From Candidatus Sumerlaeota bacterium (GTDB lineage: Bacteria; Sumerlaeota; Sumerlaeia; MWCT01), in contig JAPLSR010000456.1 in the NCBI GenBank assembly GCA_026398545.1, forward strand, positions 1 through 9,430: DNA of 9,430 nucleotides, in the 5' to 3' direction. Below are positions 1 through 6,120 of the stretch, one piece after another. Every line of letters starts with the position of its first letter. Position 1 is the first letter of the stretch. The notes under the pieces were generated by a model. It was given only the letters and a program-made list of their open reading frames with translations. It did not search any database and had not been told where the DNA came from. The translations under genes were made by a program, and so were the position numbers.

Positions 1-38
1 ACAGTGTCGCAGAAAATAAAGCGATTTAAATCGTCGGA

Positions 39-665
39 TTAAGTGTGCTTTTCGTCCGCGCTTTTCTGGCTTCGATAAATATCACCCGCGCTGACGCTAC
101 CATTTGTAGGATCATATCCAGCAAGATTCCAGACGCCAGATATTGCACCATAGTCGCCAGGAACACCTGGCATATTCTGATACCAGGTATCCGGTCCAGC
201 ACTGCGGATGACCCAATATCCATATCTATTTATTTGAAGGGCATAAGTTGCATCACTTGCATAACCAGTATATCTGCCAGTTGATAAATAAAGTTCGGAA
301 GGCAGATAATAAATCTCATAGTCAAGCTTGTTCGGGAACTGATGGGCAAGGCGGAAAACATCGACCAGTGGTTCTTCACTGCTGATATAGGAAGTAGGTG
401 TGGTGAGCGCACCGGGATAGACCTTAAATCTTGCATTATTATCAGCGGGCCAATATGTAAATGGCGTAGAAGTGGTCACTGGATAATGGTTCGTATCTGT
501 AAAATACGCCTCCATTGCCAACGCAGCCGTTCGAAGGCTGGCATTCATCCGCGAGACCTTCGCCCTCACCTGCGCCTCAAGAAAGTTGGGGATGGCAATC
601 GCCGCAAGGATGGCGATGATTGCCACAACAATCAGGAGCTCAATAAGCGTGAATCCCTTTCTCAT
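39..665 (-). CDS. Type IV prepilin-like protein (N-terminal methylation domain)
   Basis: A 208-residue pseudopilin-type protein, expected to be inserted in the inner membrane and processed by a prepilin peptidase. Residues 1-4 (MRKG) are a short basic leader. Cleavage after Gly4 leaves mature Phe1 and the conserved Glu5 in FTLIELLIVVAIIAILAA, followed by a hydrophobic helix to about residue 30. The rest is a globular domain rich in Tyr, Thr and Ser, ending in a YDPTNGSVSAGDI stretch that resembles orphan pseudopilins of PVC-related and candidate-phylum genomes (recalled from family knowledge, not searched). The start is fixed by a perfect AAGGAGGTGA Shine-Dalgarno at 675-684. It stands alone, divergent from the Nif3 gene, with no pilus assembly genes beside it. 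It could be a GspG-like component or a secreted surface pilin; the sequence does not decide which. Confidence 0.9.
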   Translation of the reverse strand: MRKGFTLIELLIVVAIIAILAAIAIPNFLEAQVRAKVSRMNASLRTAALAMEAYFTDTNHYPVTTSTPFTYWPADNNARFKVYPGALTTPTSYISSEEPLVDVFRLAHQFPNKLDYEIYYLPSELYLSTGRYTGYASDATYALQINRYGYWVIRSAGPDTWYQNMPGVPGDYGAISGVWNLAGYDPTNGSVSAGDIYRSQKSADEKHT

Positions 666-706
666 ATTTTAAACTCACCTCCTTTTTATTATCTATCTAA
701 GAGATA

Positions 707-736
707 AATTTAATTATTCAACAAACATGCTGTCAA
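707..736 (-). promoter_or_regulatory. Probable sigma70-type promoter of the prepilin gene
   Basis: Read on the minus strand, a consensus -35 box TTGACA lies at 731-736. After an 18-nt spacer comes TAAATT (707-712); TTAAAT with a 17-nt spacer is an alternative. The surrounding region is strongly AT-rich. The AAGGAGGTGA ribosome-binding site follows about 20 nt downstream. The -35 match is perfect and the -10 match moderate. Confidence 0.5.
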
Positions 737-772
737 TTAAAAATTTTTCAATCTTACAACCGCATTTCATTC

Positions 773-801
773 TTGATAACGCCACATCAGGTAAGTAGTA
801 A
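773..801 (+). promoter_or_regulatory. Weak candidate promoter for the Nif3/zinc-ribbon pair
   Basis: TTGATA at 773-778 resembles a -35 box. TAGTAA at 796-801 after a 17-nt spacer is a poor -10 match. It is placed correctly in the divergent intergenic region (666-837), but the match is weak and should be read as a suggestion only. Confidence 0.2.
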
Positions 802-837
802 TACTTCGCCTTCATTATCATAAAAGAGGGCACAAGT

Positions 838-1650
838 TTGAAATTTACCGCTTCAGTCCTTGACCATATCATTGATTCCCTGGCGCCGTATTCCCTCGCC
901 TGCTCCTGGGACAACGTGGGATTTCAGGTGGGGCGCAGTGACAGGAACATCGCGGCTGTCTTGTGCGCCCTTGAGATTACCCCAGCAATTATCAGGGAGG
1001 CTGTGAGAAAAAAGGCGGATGCCATCATCTCACATCACCCACTTATCTTTCATCCCGTTTTGCGGATTACAGATTCAGCAGTTACGGGACAACTTGTGAC
1101 TGACATTATCCTTTCTGGACTCTGCCTATTTGTGGCGCACACAAATCTTGACAAATCTCCCTGCGGGACAAACCACGCCCTTGCAAAACTTATCGGTCTT
1201 GCAAATCTCCGGTTCATCCAGCCGGAACCTGTTCAAATCGGCAAACCGCAATATGGCATGGGATATGTCGGGAAACTCCCGAAAACCATAACAATAAAAA
1301 GATTCATTGAAGAGGTCAAGCGTTGTCTGAGAGTAAGCCATGTGCAGGTGATTGGTGATGTGAAAGGCAGGGTCAGGCGTGTTGCAGTTCTTGCCGGTTC
1401 GGGAAATGAAGCAATAAAGGGCATGGATATGAGTCTTGCAGACGTTTTATTGACGGGTGAGATGTCCCATCACGCCGCCCTTGAGGCAAAGATTCTGGGG
1501 ATGACTGTCATCTGTGCGGGGCATTATGCCACCGAGGCTGTCGGGATGAAATATTTCGCCGGTTTTTTACGTCGTCACAAGGGTATCCAGGAGGCGGGTG
1601 TGAAAATCCTGGAGGCAAAATGTCAGTCCCCGCCTTACGAATATGTTTAA
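838..1650 (+). CDS. Nif3-like dinuclear metal centre protein (YbgI/YqfO family)
   Basis: A 270-residue member of the Nif3/YbgI family (GTP cyclohydrolase I type 2 homologue): conserved hexameric cytosolic proteins with a two-metal site and no settled general function. Metal-ligand motifs are visible in the expected order: SHHPLIFHP with His66-His67, HTNLD with Asp105, and AGHYATE with His229 and Glu233. The SWDNVGFQVG segment near residues 23-32 is also typical. The length fits the short form without the inserted PII-like domain. The start is TTG at 838, chosen because a GAGGG ribosome-binding site lies at 826-830 and family homology begins at once. The zinc-ribbon gene follows after 24 nt, a pairing seen in many bacteria, so the two are probably co-transcribed. 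Confidence 0.93.
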   Translation: MKFTASVLDHIIDSLAPYSLACSWDNVGFQVGRSDRNIAAVLCALEITPAIIREAVRKKADAIISHHPLIFHPVLRITDSAVTGQLVTDIILSGLCLFVAHTNLDKSPCGTNHALAKLIGLANLRFIQPEPVQIGKPQYGMGYVGKLPKTITIKRFIEEVKRCLRVSHVQVIGDVKGRVRRVAVLAGSGNEAIKGMDMSLADVLLTGEMSHHAALEAKILGMTVICAGHYATEAVGMKYFAGFLRRHKGIQEAGVKILEAKCQSPPYEYV

Positions 1651-1674
1651 CGGTATTTTCACGGAGGCAATCGC

Positions 1675-2385
1675 ATGATAAAGGAAGACCTCGAAAAACT
1701 TTTCATGTTACAGGAGATAGACCATGAAATGGCGCAGATTCATAAGCAGTTAAATCTGCATCCTCCAATGCTGAAGCGCCTTGAGAATAACCTGGAACGC
1801 AAAAGAAAAGAGTTGGAGCAGACAAGGAATGAGCAGAAGGAGTTGCTCAAGGAAAGAAGGTTAATGGAAAAGGAGATTCTATTCAGGCAGGAGGAAGTCC
1901 AGAAAAAACAAAATCAGCAAATGGCGCCAAAGATTAAACAGGACGCCTATAATGCCCTCAAGCGTGAGATTGATAAATTGAAGGAGGAAATCAGCCGCCT
2001 TGAGGATAAGGTTTTGCAATACATTTTAAAAGATGAGGAGATGGAGGCAGTCTTCGCCGAGGGGGAAAGAAATTTCAAGCATGAAGAGGAAGATGCTCAG
2101 ATGGAGCGCCAGCGCATTCAGGAACAGATAGACAGCAAGAATCGTCGCCTCGCAGAACTTGAAAAAGAGCGGGAAAAGCATATTTTACTTGTCCCCGGAG
2201 ACCTTCTCACCTATTACAACCGCTACATCAAAACCCATGTTCCGCCTGTGCTTGTGCGCGTTGAACAGGATTCCTGTGGTGGTTGTCACATGAGGATTCT
2301 CCCGCAGATAATTGTGGAAATACACAGGGGCGAAAAAATGGTCACCTGTGAAGGCTGCCGCCGGATTCTGATATCCAAAGATTGA
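1675..2385 (+). CDS. Coiled-coil C4-type zinc-ribbon protein (DUF164/CdsZ-like)
   Basis: A 236-residue protein with a long charged coiled-coil hairpin (about residues 12-170, with AYNALKREIDKLKEEI in the centre) followed by a C4 zinc ribbon. The zinc ligands are Cys201, Cys204 (CGGC), Cys225 and Cys228 (CEGC). The preceding LLTYYNRY segment is typical of the family. Relatives are thought to be nucleic-acid binding or chaperone-like (CdsZ in Chlamydia); no enzymatic role is known to me. The start is ATG with a GGAGG ribosome-binding site a few bases upstream. It follows the Nif3 gene by 24 nt and is probably in one operon with it. The gene is complete, but only about 28 nt of its 3' flank remain before sequence belonging to the opposing ABC gene. 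Confidence 0.9.
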   Translation: MIKEDLEKLFMLQEIDHEMAQIHKQLNLHPPMLKRLENNLERKRKELEQTRNEQKELLKERRLMEKEILFRQEEVQKKQNQQMAPKIKQDAYNALKREIDKLKEEISRLEDKVLQYILKDEEMEAVFAEGERNFKHEEEDAQMERQRIQEQIDSKNRRLAELEKEREKHILLVPGDLLTYYNRYIKTHVPPVLVRVEQDSCGGCHMRILPQIIVEIHRGEKMVTCEGCRRILISKD

Positions 2386-2413
2386 GCGAGTGAAAAAGGG
2401 GGGGCACTGAGCG
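2386..2413. other. Junction between zinc-ribbon 3' flank and ABC fragment
   Basis: These 28 nt are not attributable to either neighbour. They start with GAGCGAGTG right after the zinc-ribbon stop and contain a run of seven G (2398-2404). No terminator hairpin serves either convergent gene. This is the probable breakpoint of the rearrangement or assembly join that truncated the ABC gene. Confidence 0.5.
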
Positions 2414-2596
2414 GCGTGCCAGACCGGTCAGCATGTTGATGGTTGTTGTTTTCCCTGCTCCGTTGGGGCCAAGAAAGCCAAATATTTCTCCTTTTGCCAC
2501 ATCAAAGTTGATTCCTTCCACGGCTGTAAAATCACCATAGCGCTTGGTCAAATTATGCACTTCTATGGCTTTTGCCACTGTTTCCATTCGCTCCAT
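2414..2596 (-). pseudogene. Truncated ABC transporter ATPase (N-terminal fragment)
   Basis: The first 61 codons read as a standard ABC-2/drug-type ATPase: IEVHNLTKRYG (A-loop Tyr20), then Walker A GPNGAGKTT at residues 43-51, then INMLTGLAR. Family-like sequence ends there. The frame continues as unrelated residues (RSVPPLF...) to a stop at 2342, inside the 3' end of the opposing zinc-ribbon gene. The Q-loop, signature LSGGQ, Walker B and H-loop are all missing, so the product cannot be an active ATPase. It begins 3 nt after the methyltransferase stop, so the intact gene was probably the last member of that operon. The true start could be ATG 2596 or ATG 2587; neither has a strong ribosome-binding site. 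The truncation is either a genomic rearrangement or an assembly join. Confidence 0.8.
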
Positions 2597-2599
2597 ATT

Positions 2600-3238
2600 T
2601 TATCTGCCTGCAACTGATGAATTTTTCCATTGACCGCCTATAATGTATAAAATTGCCTCGCCAGGCTCCCGACTTTCGATTATACAACCGTCTCTTATTC
2701 CCATAAAGTATTCTGTCTGGATGTGAAAATGTTCTGCTATTGCGCTCTCAATCTCCTTCAGGTTTGTGTGTTTAATGTTTCTCACATACGATTCGGGATT
2801 AGCGGCTTTTTCCTTGAAAAAAATCGACTGAGGATTAAGCAACATTACGATAATCCTGCCAGTCGGGCGGAGCACATGCGCCGTATTCTCAATCGCTTTT
2901 CGATAATCCTCAATAAATTGCATTGAGGCGACGTAGATTGCAGCGTCAAAGGCGGATTCCCGGAAATTCATATCCTCCGCGCGTCCGATAATTTTACGGA
3001 TAGTATCCGGCGCGCAGGCAAGCGCTTCCCGCGAGACATCCAGCCCGACCACGCGGAATCCCTTCACAGCCAAGCCCACTTCGATGATCGCCGGACCGCA
3101 TCCGACGCTCAGGATGTCGACACACCCCGCCAGATGCCGAGCGAGGTAATCCAATTCAACTCGGAAGACCTTTTGCCAGAATTCGGATCCGCAGGATTGG
3201 AGGTATCTGGCTTCTTCTATTGCATTGTCCTGCTTCAT
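2600..3238 (-). CDS. Class I SAM-dependent methyltransferase, substrate unknown
   Basis: A 212-residue Rossmann-fold methyltransferase. Motif I is LSVGCGPAI (residues 43-51); an acidic residue closes strand 2 in VVGLDVS (Asp67). AEDMNF (87-92) is the adenine-site acidic motif, FDAAIYVASMQFI (98-109) is motif II and LRPTGRIIV (123-131) is the post-motif III strand. The C-terminal 60 residues give no substrate clue. Its ATG overlaps the stop of the radical SAM gene as ATGA (3235-3238), which implies translational coupling and a shared role. A small-molecule, metal-site ligand or RNA substrate is possible; nothing visible decides. Confidence 0.88.
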   Translation of the reverse strand: MKQDNAIEEARYLQSCGSEFWQKVFRVELDYLARHLAGCVDILSVGCGPAIIEVGLAVKGFRVVGLDVSREALACAPDTIRKIIGRAEDMNFRESAFDAAIYVASMQFIEDYRKAIENTAHVLRPTGRIIVMLLNPQSIFFKEKAANPESYVRNIKHTNLKEIESAIAEHFHIQTEYFMGIRDGCIIESREPGEAILYIIGGQWKNSSVAGR

Positions 3239-4212
3239 TGACGAGTCTCACCTTCCCTTTGGTCATTGATTTCGTGCGCGGAAAAGAAATATTTTCCATC
3301 CAGCAAGACCCGCAAAATCTTGCCATCCCTGATGAGCATATCGAGATATTTTGTCGCCTCGGTCGGGTGAATATTCAGGGAAAGCGCAATATCCGCCAGT
3401 GTGCAGGGACGTCGGCTCAGCAATGCCGCGATGTTTTCGCGTGCGGTATTCGACGCCTGCGTAATGGACGTCGGGGTTTGACTGTAATCGCCGACCACCT
3501 CGACCATTCCCGAAAAACATCCGGCCAGTTTTTCCATACGATCTTTTGAAACAGCGACGGCATATTCTTCCGCGGGCGGACGCGAAACCGTATTCAATTG
3601 CACCCGCGCCGGATTAATCTTTTTTGTCATAGCGGCTATCTTTTGGACCTCGGCCTCGATTCCCGTGACCCCGTCAAGAAGGAACACTTCCAGCCAGACC
3701 TTCCCGGAAAATCGACCGGTAAATTCCGCAAGTCCATCTATCATTTGTTCAAAGACGATTTCCCCATGCGGGCGGTTGACATATTTGAAAAGACGATTAT
3801 CGCCGGCATCAAGCGATGGAATAACAAGATTTGCCTCCATCAGGGCATCCTGAACTTCCAGTTTCCAAATGAGAGAACCATTAGTGAGAATCGCTGTGGG
3901 AATCCGGGTCAGCTCCCTGATCCTTCCGATCAGTCCTCCAATACCGCTATTAAGCGTTGGCTCCCCTGATCCCGCAAGAGTGATGTAATCGGGCGCGGGC
4001 TCCGTGGCCAATTTCCGCTCCAGTTCTGATGCGATGTCCTCGACCGCGACATATTCCTTTCGCTCAATGGTTTTGTCCGTCGTTTGTCCAAGCTGGCAAT
4101 AGATACAGTCATACGTGCAAGTCTTGAATGGCACGAGGTCAACGCCCAAGGATCGTCCCAGACGCCGCGAGGGAACAGGCCCATAGACATATCGATAAAA
4201 TCTACCGCTCAT
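3235..4212 (-). CDS. Radical SAM protein, COG0731-like, with C-terminal winged helix
   Basis: A 325-residue radical SAM enzyme. The [4Fe-4S] ligands are Cys32, Cys36 and Cys39 in CTYDCIYCQLG, preceded by YGPVPSRRLGRSLGVD, the hallmark of the COG0731 (wyosine-synthase-like) group. GSGEPTL (81-87) is the SAM-binding GGE-type motif, and TNGSL (110-114) and PSLDA (132-136) follow as expected. Residues about 258-310 form a winged-helix-like module (LADIALSLNIHPTEATKYLDMLIRDGKI), an unusual fusion for a catalytic enzyme. The start at 4212 is preferred to an in-frame upstream start (4260), because it has a GGGGGA ribosome-binding site, begins 2 nt after the FmdB stop, and starts where homology starts. 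COG0731 includes tRNA-modifying enzymes in archaea, but this bacterial operon context points instead to metal-cofactor handling. Confidence 0.9.
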   Translation of the reverse strand: MSGRFYRYVYGPVPSRRLGRSLGVDLVPFKTCTYDCIYCQLGQTTDKTIERKEYVAVEDIASELERKLATEPAPDYITLAGSGEPTLNSGIGGLIGRIRELTRIPTAILTNGSLIWKLEVQDALMEANLVIPSLDAGDNRLFKYVNRPHGEIVFEQMIDGLAEFTGRFSGKVWLEVFLLDGVTGIEAEVQKIAAMTKKINPARVQLNTVSRPPAEEYAVAVSKDRMEKLAGCFSGMVEVVGDYSQTPTSITQASNTARENIAALLSRRPCTLADIALSLNIHPTEATKYLDMLIRDGKILRVLLDGKYFFSAHEINDQREGETRQ

Positions 4213-4214
4213 GA

Positions 4215-4469
4215 CTATCCCCCGCACGACGGACTGTCGCAACGCTCGTCCCGCCCGCAACAGGTCCTGCCAGACGATTCAAAAGAGCATCCATTGCCAT
4301 GCCCCGAGCCGCCATGTCCGGTTCCTTTGAGAAGAAAGCCGCTGCCGCTGACCAAGCGCTGAACCTCTCCATTGCATTCAGGACATTGAGCAAGGGGCGC
4401 TTCCGTGATGGACTGCTGGCGTTCGAACATCGCGCCGCACGCCTTGCACTGGTATTCGTAGGTTGGCAT
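4215..4469 (-). CDS. FmdB-like small zinc-ribbon protein with Cys-rich tail
   Basis: An 84-residue FmdB-family putative regulatory/zinc-ribbon protein. MPTYEYQCKACG is the classic start of the family. The zinc knuckles are Cys8/Cys11 and Cys29/Cys32. From about residue 42 a Gly/Ser/His-rich linker leads to a tail with five more Cys (61, 70, 71, 77, 82), which could bind an additional metal or Fe-S cluster. The ribosome-binding site AAGGAAGG lies just upstream. It is located between the NifX-like gene (56 nt) and the radical SAM gene (2 nt), so is almost surely in the operon. The family's biochemical role is not established. Confidence 0.85.
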   Translation of the reverse strand: MPTYEYQCKACGAMFERQQSITEAPLAQCPECNGEVQRLVSGSGFLLKGTGHGGSGHGNGCSFESSGRTCCGRDERCDSPSCGG

Positions 4470-4525
4470 AATTTAACCTTCCTTTTTTAATTTGGTGTCA
4501 GATGGATACTTAAAATTTCCTCTGA

Positions 4526-4918
4526 TTATTCATTGCACGAGCAAAATGACCCCGCCTTTTTAATATCGCCCCGGATATACGAGGCAACGGCATCATCGCA
4601 GGTGGGAACTTCCTCCACGATGAGCGGCTGGATGCCGCTGGCGGAAAGCTCCTCCGCCGCACGCCAGCCCATCCCCTGACACAGAATCGCCTGACAATCT
4701 TTCAGGATTTCTACCACATCCGCATGACTATGGGCTTGATCGTGGGAATGAGGAACGCCATCGAGACACTGTCCCTGGGCAAAAGCGGTCTGGTGATTCG
4801 GGCGCATTTCCCTGTTCGCGATTTTATTGTCCTGAATCTCGTAAACGATGAAACAGGCGCTGCGTCCGAAATGACACGAGACGGCAACGCCGTCCGATGA
4901 AGCAACGGCAATTTTCAT
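4526..4918 (-). CDS. NifX/NifB-type dinitrogenase iron-molybdenum cofactor domain protein
   Basis: A 130-residue stand-alone PF02579-type domain (ribonuclease H-like fold), the family that carries Fe-S or FeMo-cofactor precursors in NifX, NafY and NifB C-termini. Visible hallmarks are MKIAVASSDG at the N-terminus, HFGRSACFIVYEI (16-28), the ILCQGMGWRAAEEL segment (78-91) and a VPTCDDAV ending (104-111). Potential metal ligands are numerous: HSHDQAHSH (58-65), Cys75, Cys80, Cys107, and a C-terminal CSC (126-128). The start at 4918 is chosen over an in-frame ATG at 4957 because AAGGAG lies 7 nt upstream of it and homology starts there. No nitrogenase gene is present, so the cargo is probably a different metal cluster. 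Confidence 0.9.
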   Translation of the reverse strand: MKIAVASSDGVAVSCHFGRSACFIVYEIQDNKIANREMRPNHQTAFAQGQCLDGVPHSHDQAHSHADVVEILKDCQAILCQGMGWRAAEELSASGIQPLIVEEVPTCDDAVASYIRGDIKKAGSFCSCNE

Positions 4919-4935
4919 TTTATAACTCCTTTTGA

Positions 4936-5394
4936 TTAATATCGGCCTCTGCGGCATCCGCGTCCAGCACGGGCATAACCGCGGTCTTCCTCGGCGCGAT
5001 GGATATTTTTACTCTGGCAGGCGGGACATTCCGCGGGACGTCCCGTGCCATGAGGCAGTTCCCAGACATGCTGACATTCGGAACACTGAAATTTGCGCAT
5101 ATTTGCCATGACAACTTCACCTCCTTCAATTCGAATTGCCTTGCCCTCGACCAAGGCCTTAGCCGTTTTGCGGCGGGCTGATTCAATGATGCGCCCGAAA
5201 GTCTGGCGCGAAACATTCATCCGTTGTGCCGCCGCCTCGTGATACAAGCCTTCCATATCCGCCAGACGGAGAGATTCCAATTCATCCAGCGTTAGACAGA
5301 TTTCCTCCAAGGCGGAGAGCGGCACGCCTGCAGGCTTGAAAACAACGCAGGGTGGCGCTCCGGCAATTCTACGGCAACAAAACGGACGAGGCAT
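4936..5394 (-). CDS. DUF134 (UPF0251) DNA-binding protein with C-terminal zinc ribbon
   Basis: A 152-residue predicted transcription regulator. Residues 1-95 are a canonical DUF134/COG1342 domain: MPRPFCCRRI, VFKPAGVPLS, LTLDELESLRLADMEGL, then an HTH in AAAQRMNVSRQTFGRIIESARRK (54-76), then the KAIRIEGG end (85-92). Residues 100-130 add a rubredoxin-like ribbon with Cys104, Cys107, Cys123 and Cys126, followed by an Arg/Gly-rich tail. It is first in the operon, 17 nt before the NifX-like gene, with a GGGAAG ribosome-binding site. A palindrome over its own promoter (5425-5444) suggests autoregulation. DUF134 genes commonly neighbour NifX-domain genes, which supports a regulator-plus-cofactor-carrier module; the signal sensed is unknown. 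Confidence 0.92.
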   Translation of the reverse strand: MPRPFCCRRIAGAPPCVVFKPAGVPLSALEEICLTLDELESLRLADMEGLYHEAAAQRMNVSRQTFGRIIESARRKTAKALVEGKAIRIEGGEVVMANMRKFQCSECQHVWELPHGTGRPAECPACQSKNIHRAEEDRGYARAGRGCRRGRY

Positions 5395-5423
5395 ATTTTT
5401 CTTCCCGCAAAAAACAATAAACT

Positions 5424-5453
5424 ATTATGAGCATATGCCCATAACGACGGCAA
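5424..5453 (-). promoter_or_regulatory. Candidate promoter of the DUF134-NifX-radical SAM operon
   Basis: Read on the minus strand: TTGCCG at 5448-5453 as -35, an 18-nt spacer, and CATAAT at 5424-5429 as -10 (5 of 6 to consensus). Transcription would begin about 20-25 nt before the DUF134 ATG, just enough for the GGGAAG ribosome-binding site. The overlap with the 5425-5444 palindrome supports its use. Confidence 0.4.
5425..5444. promoter_or_regulatory. 20-bp palindromic operator candidate
   Basis: TTATGAGCATATGCCCATAA has nine of ten base pairs symmetric around 5434/5435; only 5430/5439 is mismatched. It covers the spacer and -10 of the predicted promoter and ends 30 nt before the DUF134 start codon. 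The position is that of a repressor operator, and the obvious ligand is the adjacent DUF134 HTH protein (inference). Confidence 0.55.
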
Positions 5454-5464
5454 GCAAAATCTTT

Positions 5465-5499
5465 CAAAAAAATTCGGGCGGTGGGGTTTTGTGGCCCGA
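5465..5499 (-). terminator. Candidate Rho-independent terminator downstream of the deaminase remnant
   Basis: On the minus strand, TCGGGC (5494-5499) and GCCCGA (5474-5479) form a 6-bp stem with a 14-nt loop, followed by ATTTTTTTG (5465-5473). It would separate transcription of the DUF2442/deaminase-remnant region from the DUF134 operon. The loop is long, so efficiency is uncertain. It shares the TCGGGCGGyG core and adjoining A/T run with the strong terminator at 6121-6163. Confidence 0.4.
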
Positions 5500-5600
5500 G
5501 CCCCCTGTTTTGATTTTATCCTGTGTATCATGTCTATCCATGTTAAATCAAGATTGTAACAATGATTAACGGATAGTCAGTATATAAGATTTTTTTAGTA

Positions 5601-5745
5601 TTATTTGGTCTTGTCGAAGATTCGCCGAAGCAAATGAAATTAGCGAATTCGTATTTTCAACAAGATTAACGAGGAGCATTCTCAGGTTGAGCGGGATGCC
5701 ATACTCGTGGAAGGCGACATGACCGCGTCCACCGATAATGTTTGT
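5601..5745 (-). pseudogene. Decayed partial copy of the adjacent deaminase-like gene
   Basis: Two pieces match the neighbouring deaminase-like gene in the same orientation and order. Bases 5669-5700 are identical over 32 nt to 6528-6559, with similarity continuing to about 5740. In frame this encodes GGRGHVAFHE and GIPLNLRMLLV, the active-site segment. Bases 5601-5622 match the gene's last 22 nt (6191-6212) with two differences, encoding IFDKTK and stop. The roughly 315 nt that separate these blocks in the intact gene are replaced by about 46 nt, and the two blocks are in different frames. It lies directly after the DUF2442 stop codon and has no N-terminal half. Confidence 0.85.
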
Positions 5746-5751
5746 GATGGT

Positions 5752-6021
5752 TTATTTGCGAAAAACAAGCGGAAAGCGTTCCGGCTCATCCAGTGCCTCA
5801 AGTTCGATATCAATATCCAACTGGGGCCAATGAAATTGATTGGGGGAAATTTGCTGGAAGGTCAGGATTTGTTCCACACTGGCTTTCTTAAATTCGGGAT
5901 AATCCTCGAAAGGGACAAAATATTCACGGTCTTCAACAAGCAACCAGAATCCCAATGCGCCTATATTGGTAACTTCACTTTGAAAAGTGTTTATCCCATG
6001 CGCTCTTAAAGTCTTTCTCAT
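5752..6021 (-). CDS. DUF2442 domain protein
   Basis: An 89-residue protein that matches the DUF2442 pattern over its whole length: GINT..EVTNI near the N-terminus, GFWLLVEDREYFVPFEDYPEF (24-44), then a short helix, then a WPQLDIDIELEALDEPERFPL C-terminus. DUF2442 genes are often paired with DUF4160 genes and have been suggested to act in toxin-antitoxin-like modules; the function is unproven. No intact DUF4160 gene is present here. An in-frame TGA just upstream fixes ATG 6021 as the earliest start, with a modest GGTGA ribosome-binding site. A stronger GGAGGG site precedes an overlapping 24-codon frame (6049-5975) starting MSPTILVKK. The gene lies between the deaminase terminator and the deaminase remnant. 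Confidence 0.75.
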   Translation of the reverse strand: MRKTLRAHGINTFQSEVTNIGALGFWLLVEDREYFVPFEDYPEFKKASVEQILTFQQISPNQFHWPQLDIDIELEALDEPERFPLVFRK

Positions 6022-6120
6022 GCTTCTTCACCAAAATCGTTGGGGACATATCACCCTCCACAAAATCAAGCGAATTATCCCCTTGAATGAAAGGGAATTC
6101 AAGATGAATTATCGAGCACA

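Noticed and set aside
22..33. Palindrome CGATTTAAATCG downstream of the prepilin gene
   Set aside because: The stem is only 4 bp around a TTAA centre with no proper T-run, so it is not a convincing terminator or operator.
2342..2413. Tail of the ABC reading frame (residues 62-84)
   Set aside because: It has no ABC-like sequence and is antisense to the well-supported zinc-ribbon C-terminus, so it was left out of the fragment.
2386..2414. Possible start of RNase P RNA after the zinc-ribbon gene
   Set aside because: Only about 28 nt are available and the conserved GAGGAAAGTCC-type core is absent, so it cannot be annotated; it is kept only as a comment on the junction.
4526..4918. Nitrogen fixation locus
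   Set aside because: Only a NifX-type domain is present; no nifHDK, nifEN or nifB is seen, and such domains are common in non-diazotrophs.
4920..5216. Second minus-strand frame overlapping the DUF134 gene
   Set aside because: It is out of frame with the clearly conserved DUF134 and zinc-ribbon motifs and has no family resemblance.
6068..6114. Imperfect inverted repeat around CCCCTTGAATGAAAGGG upstream of DUF2442
   Set aside because: The stem is about 5 bp with mismatched flanks and no supporting context, so it could be chance in AT-rich DNA.
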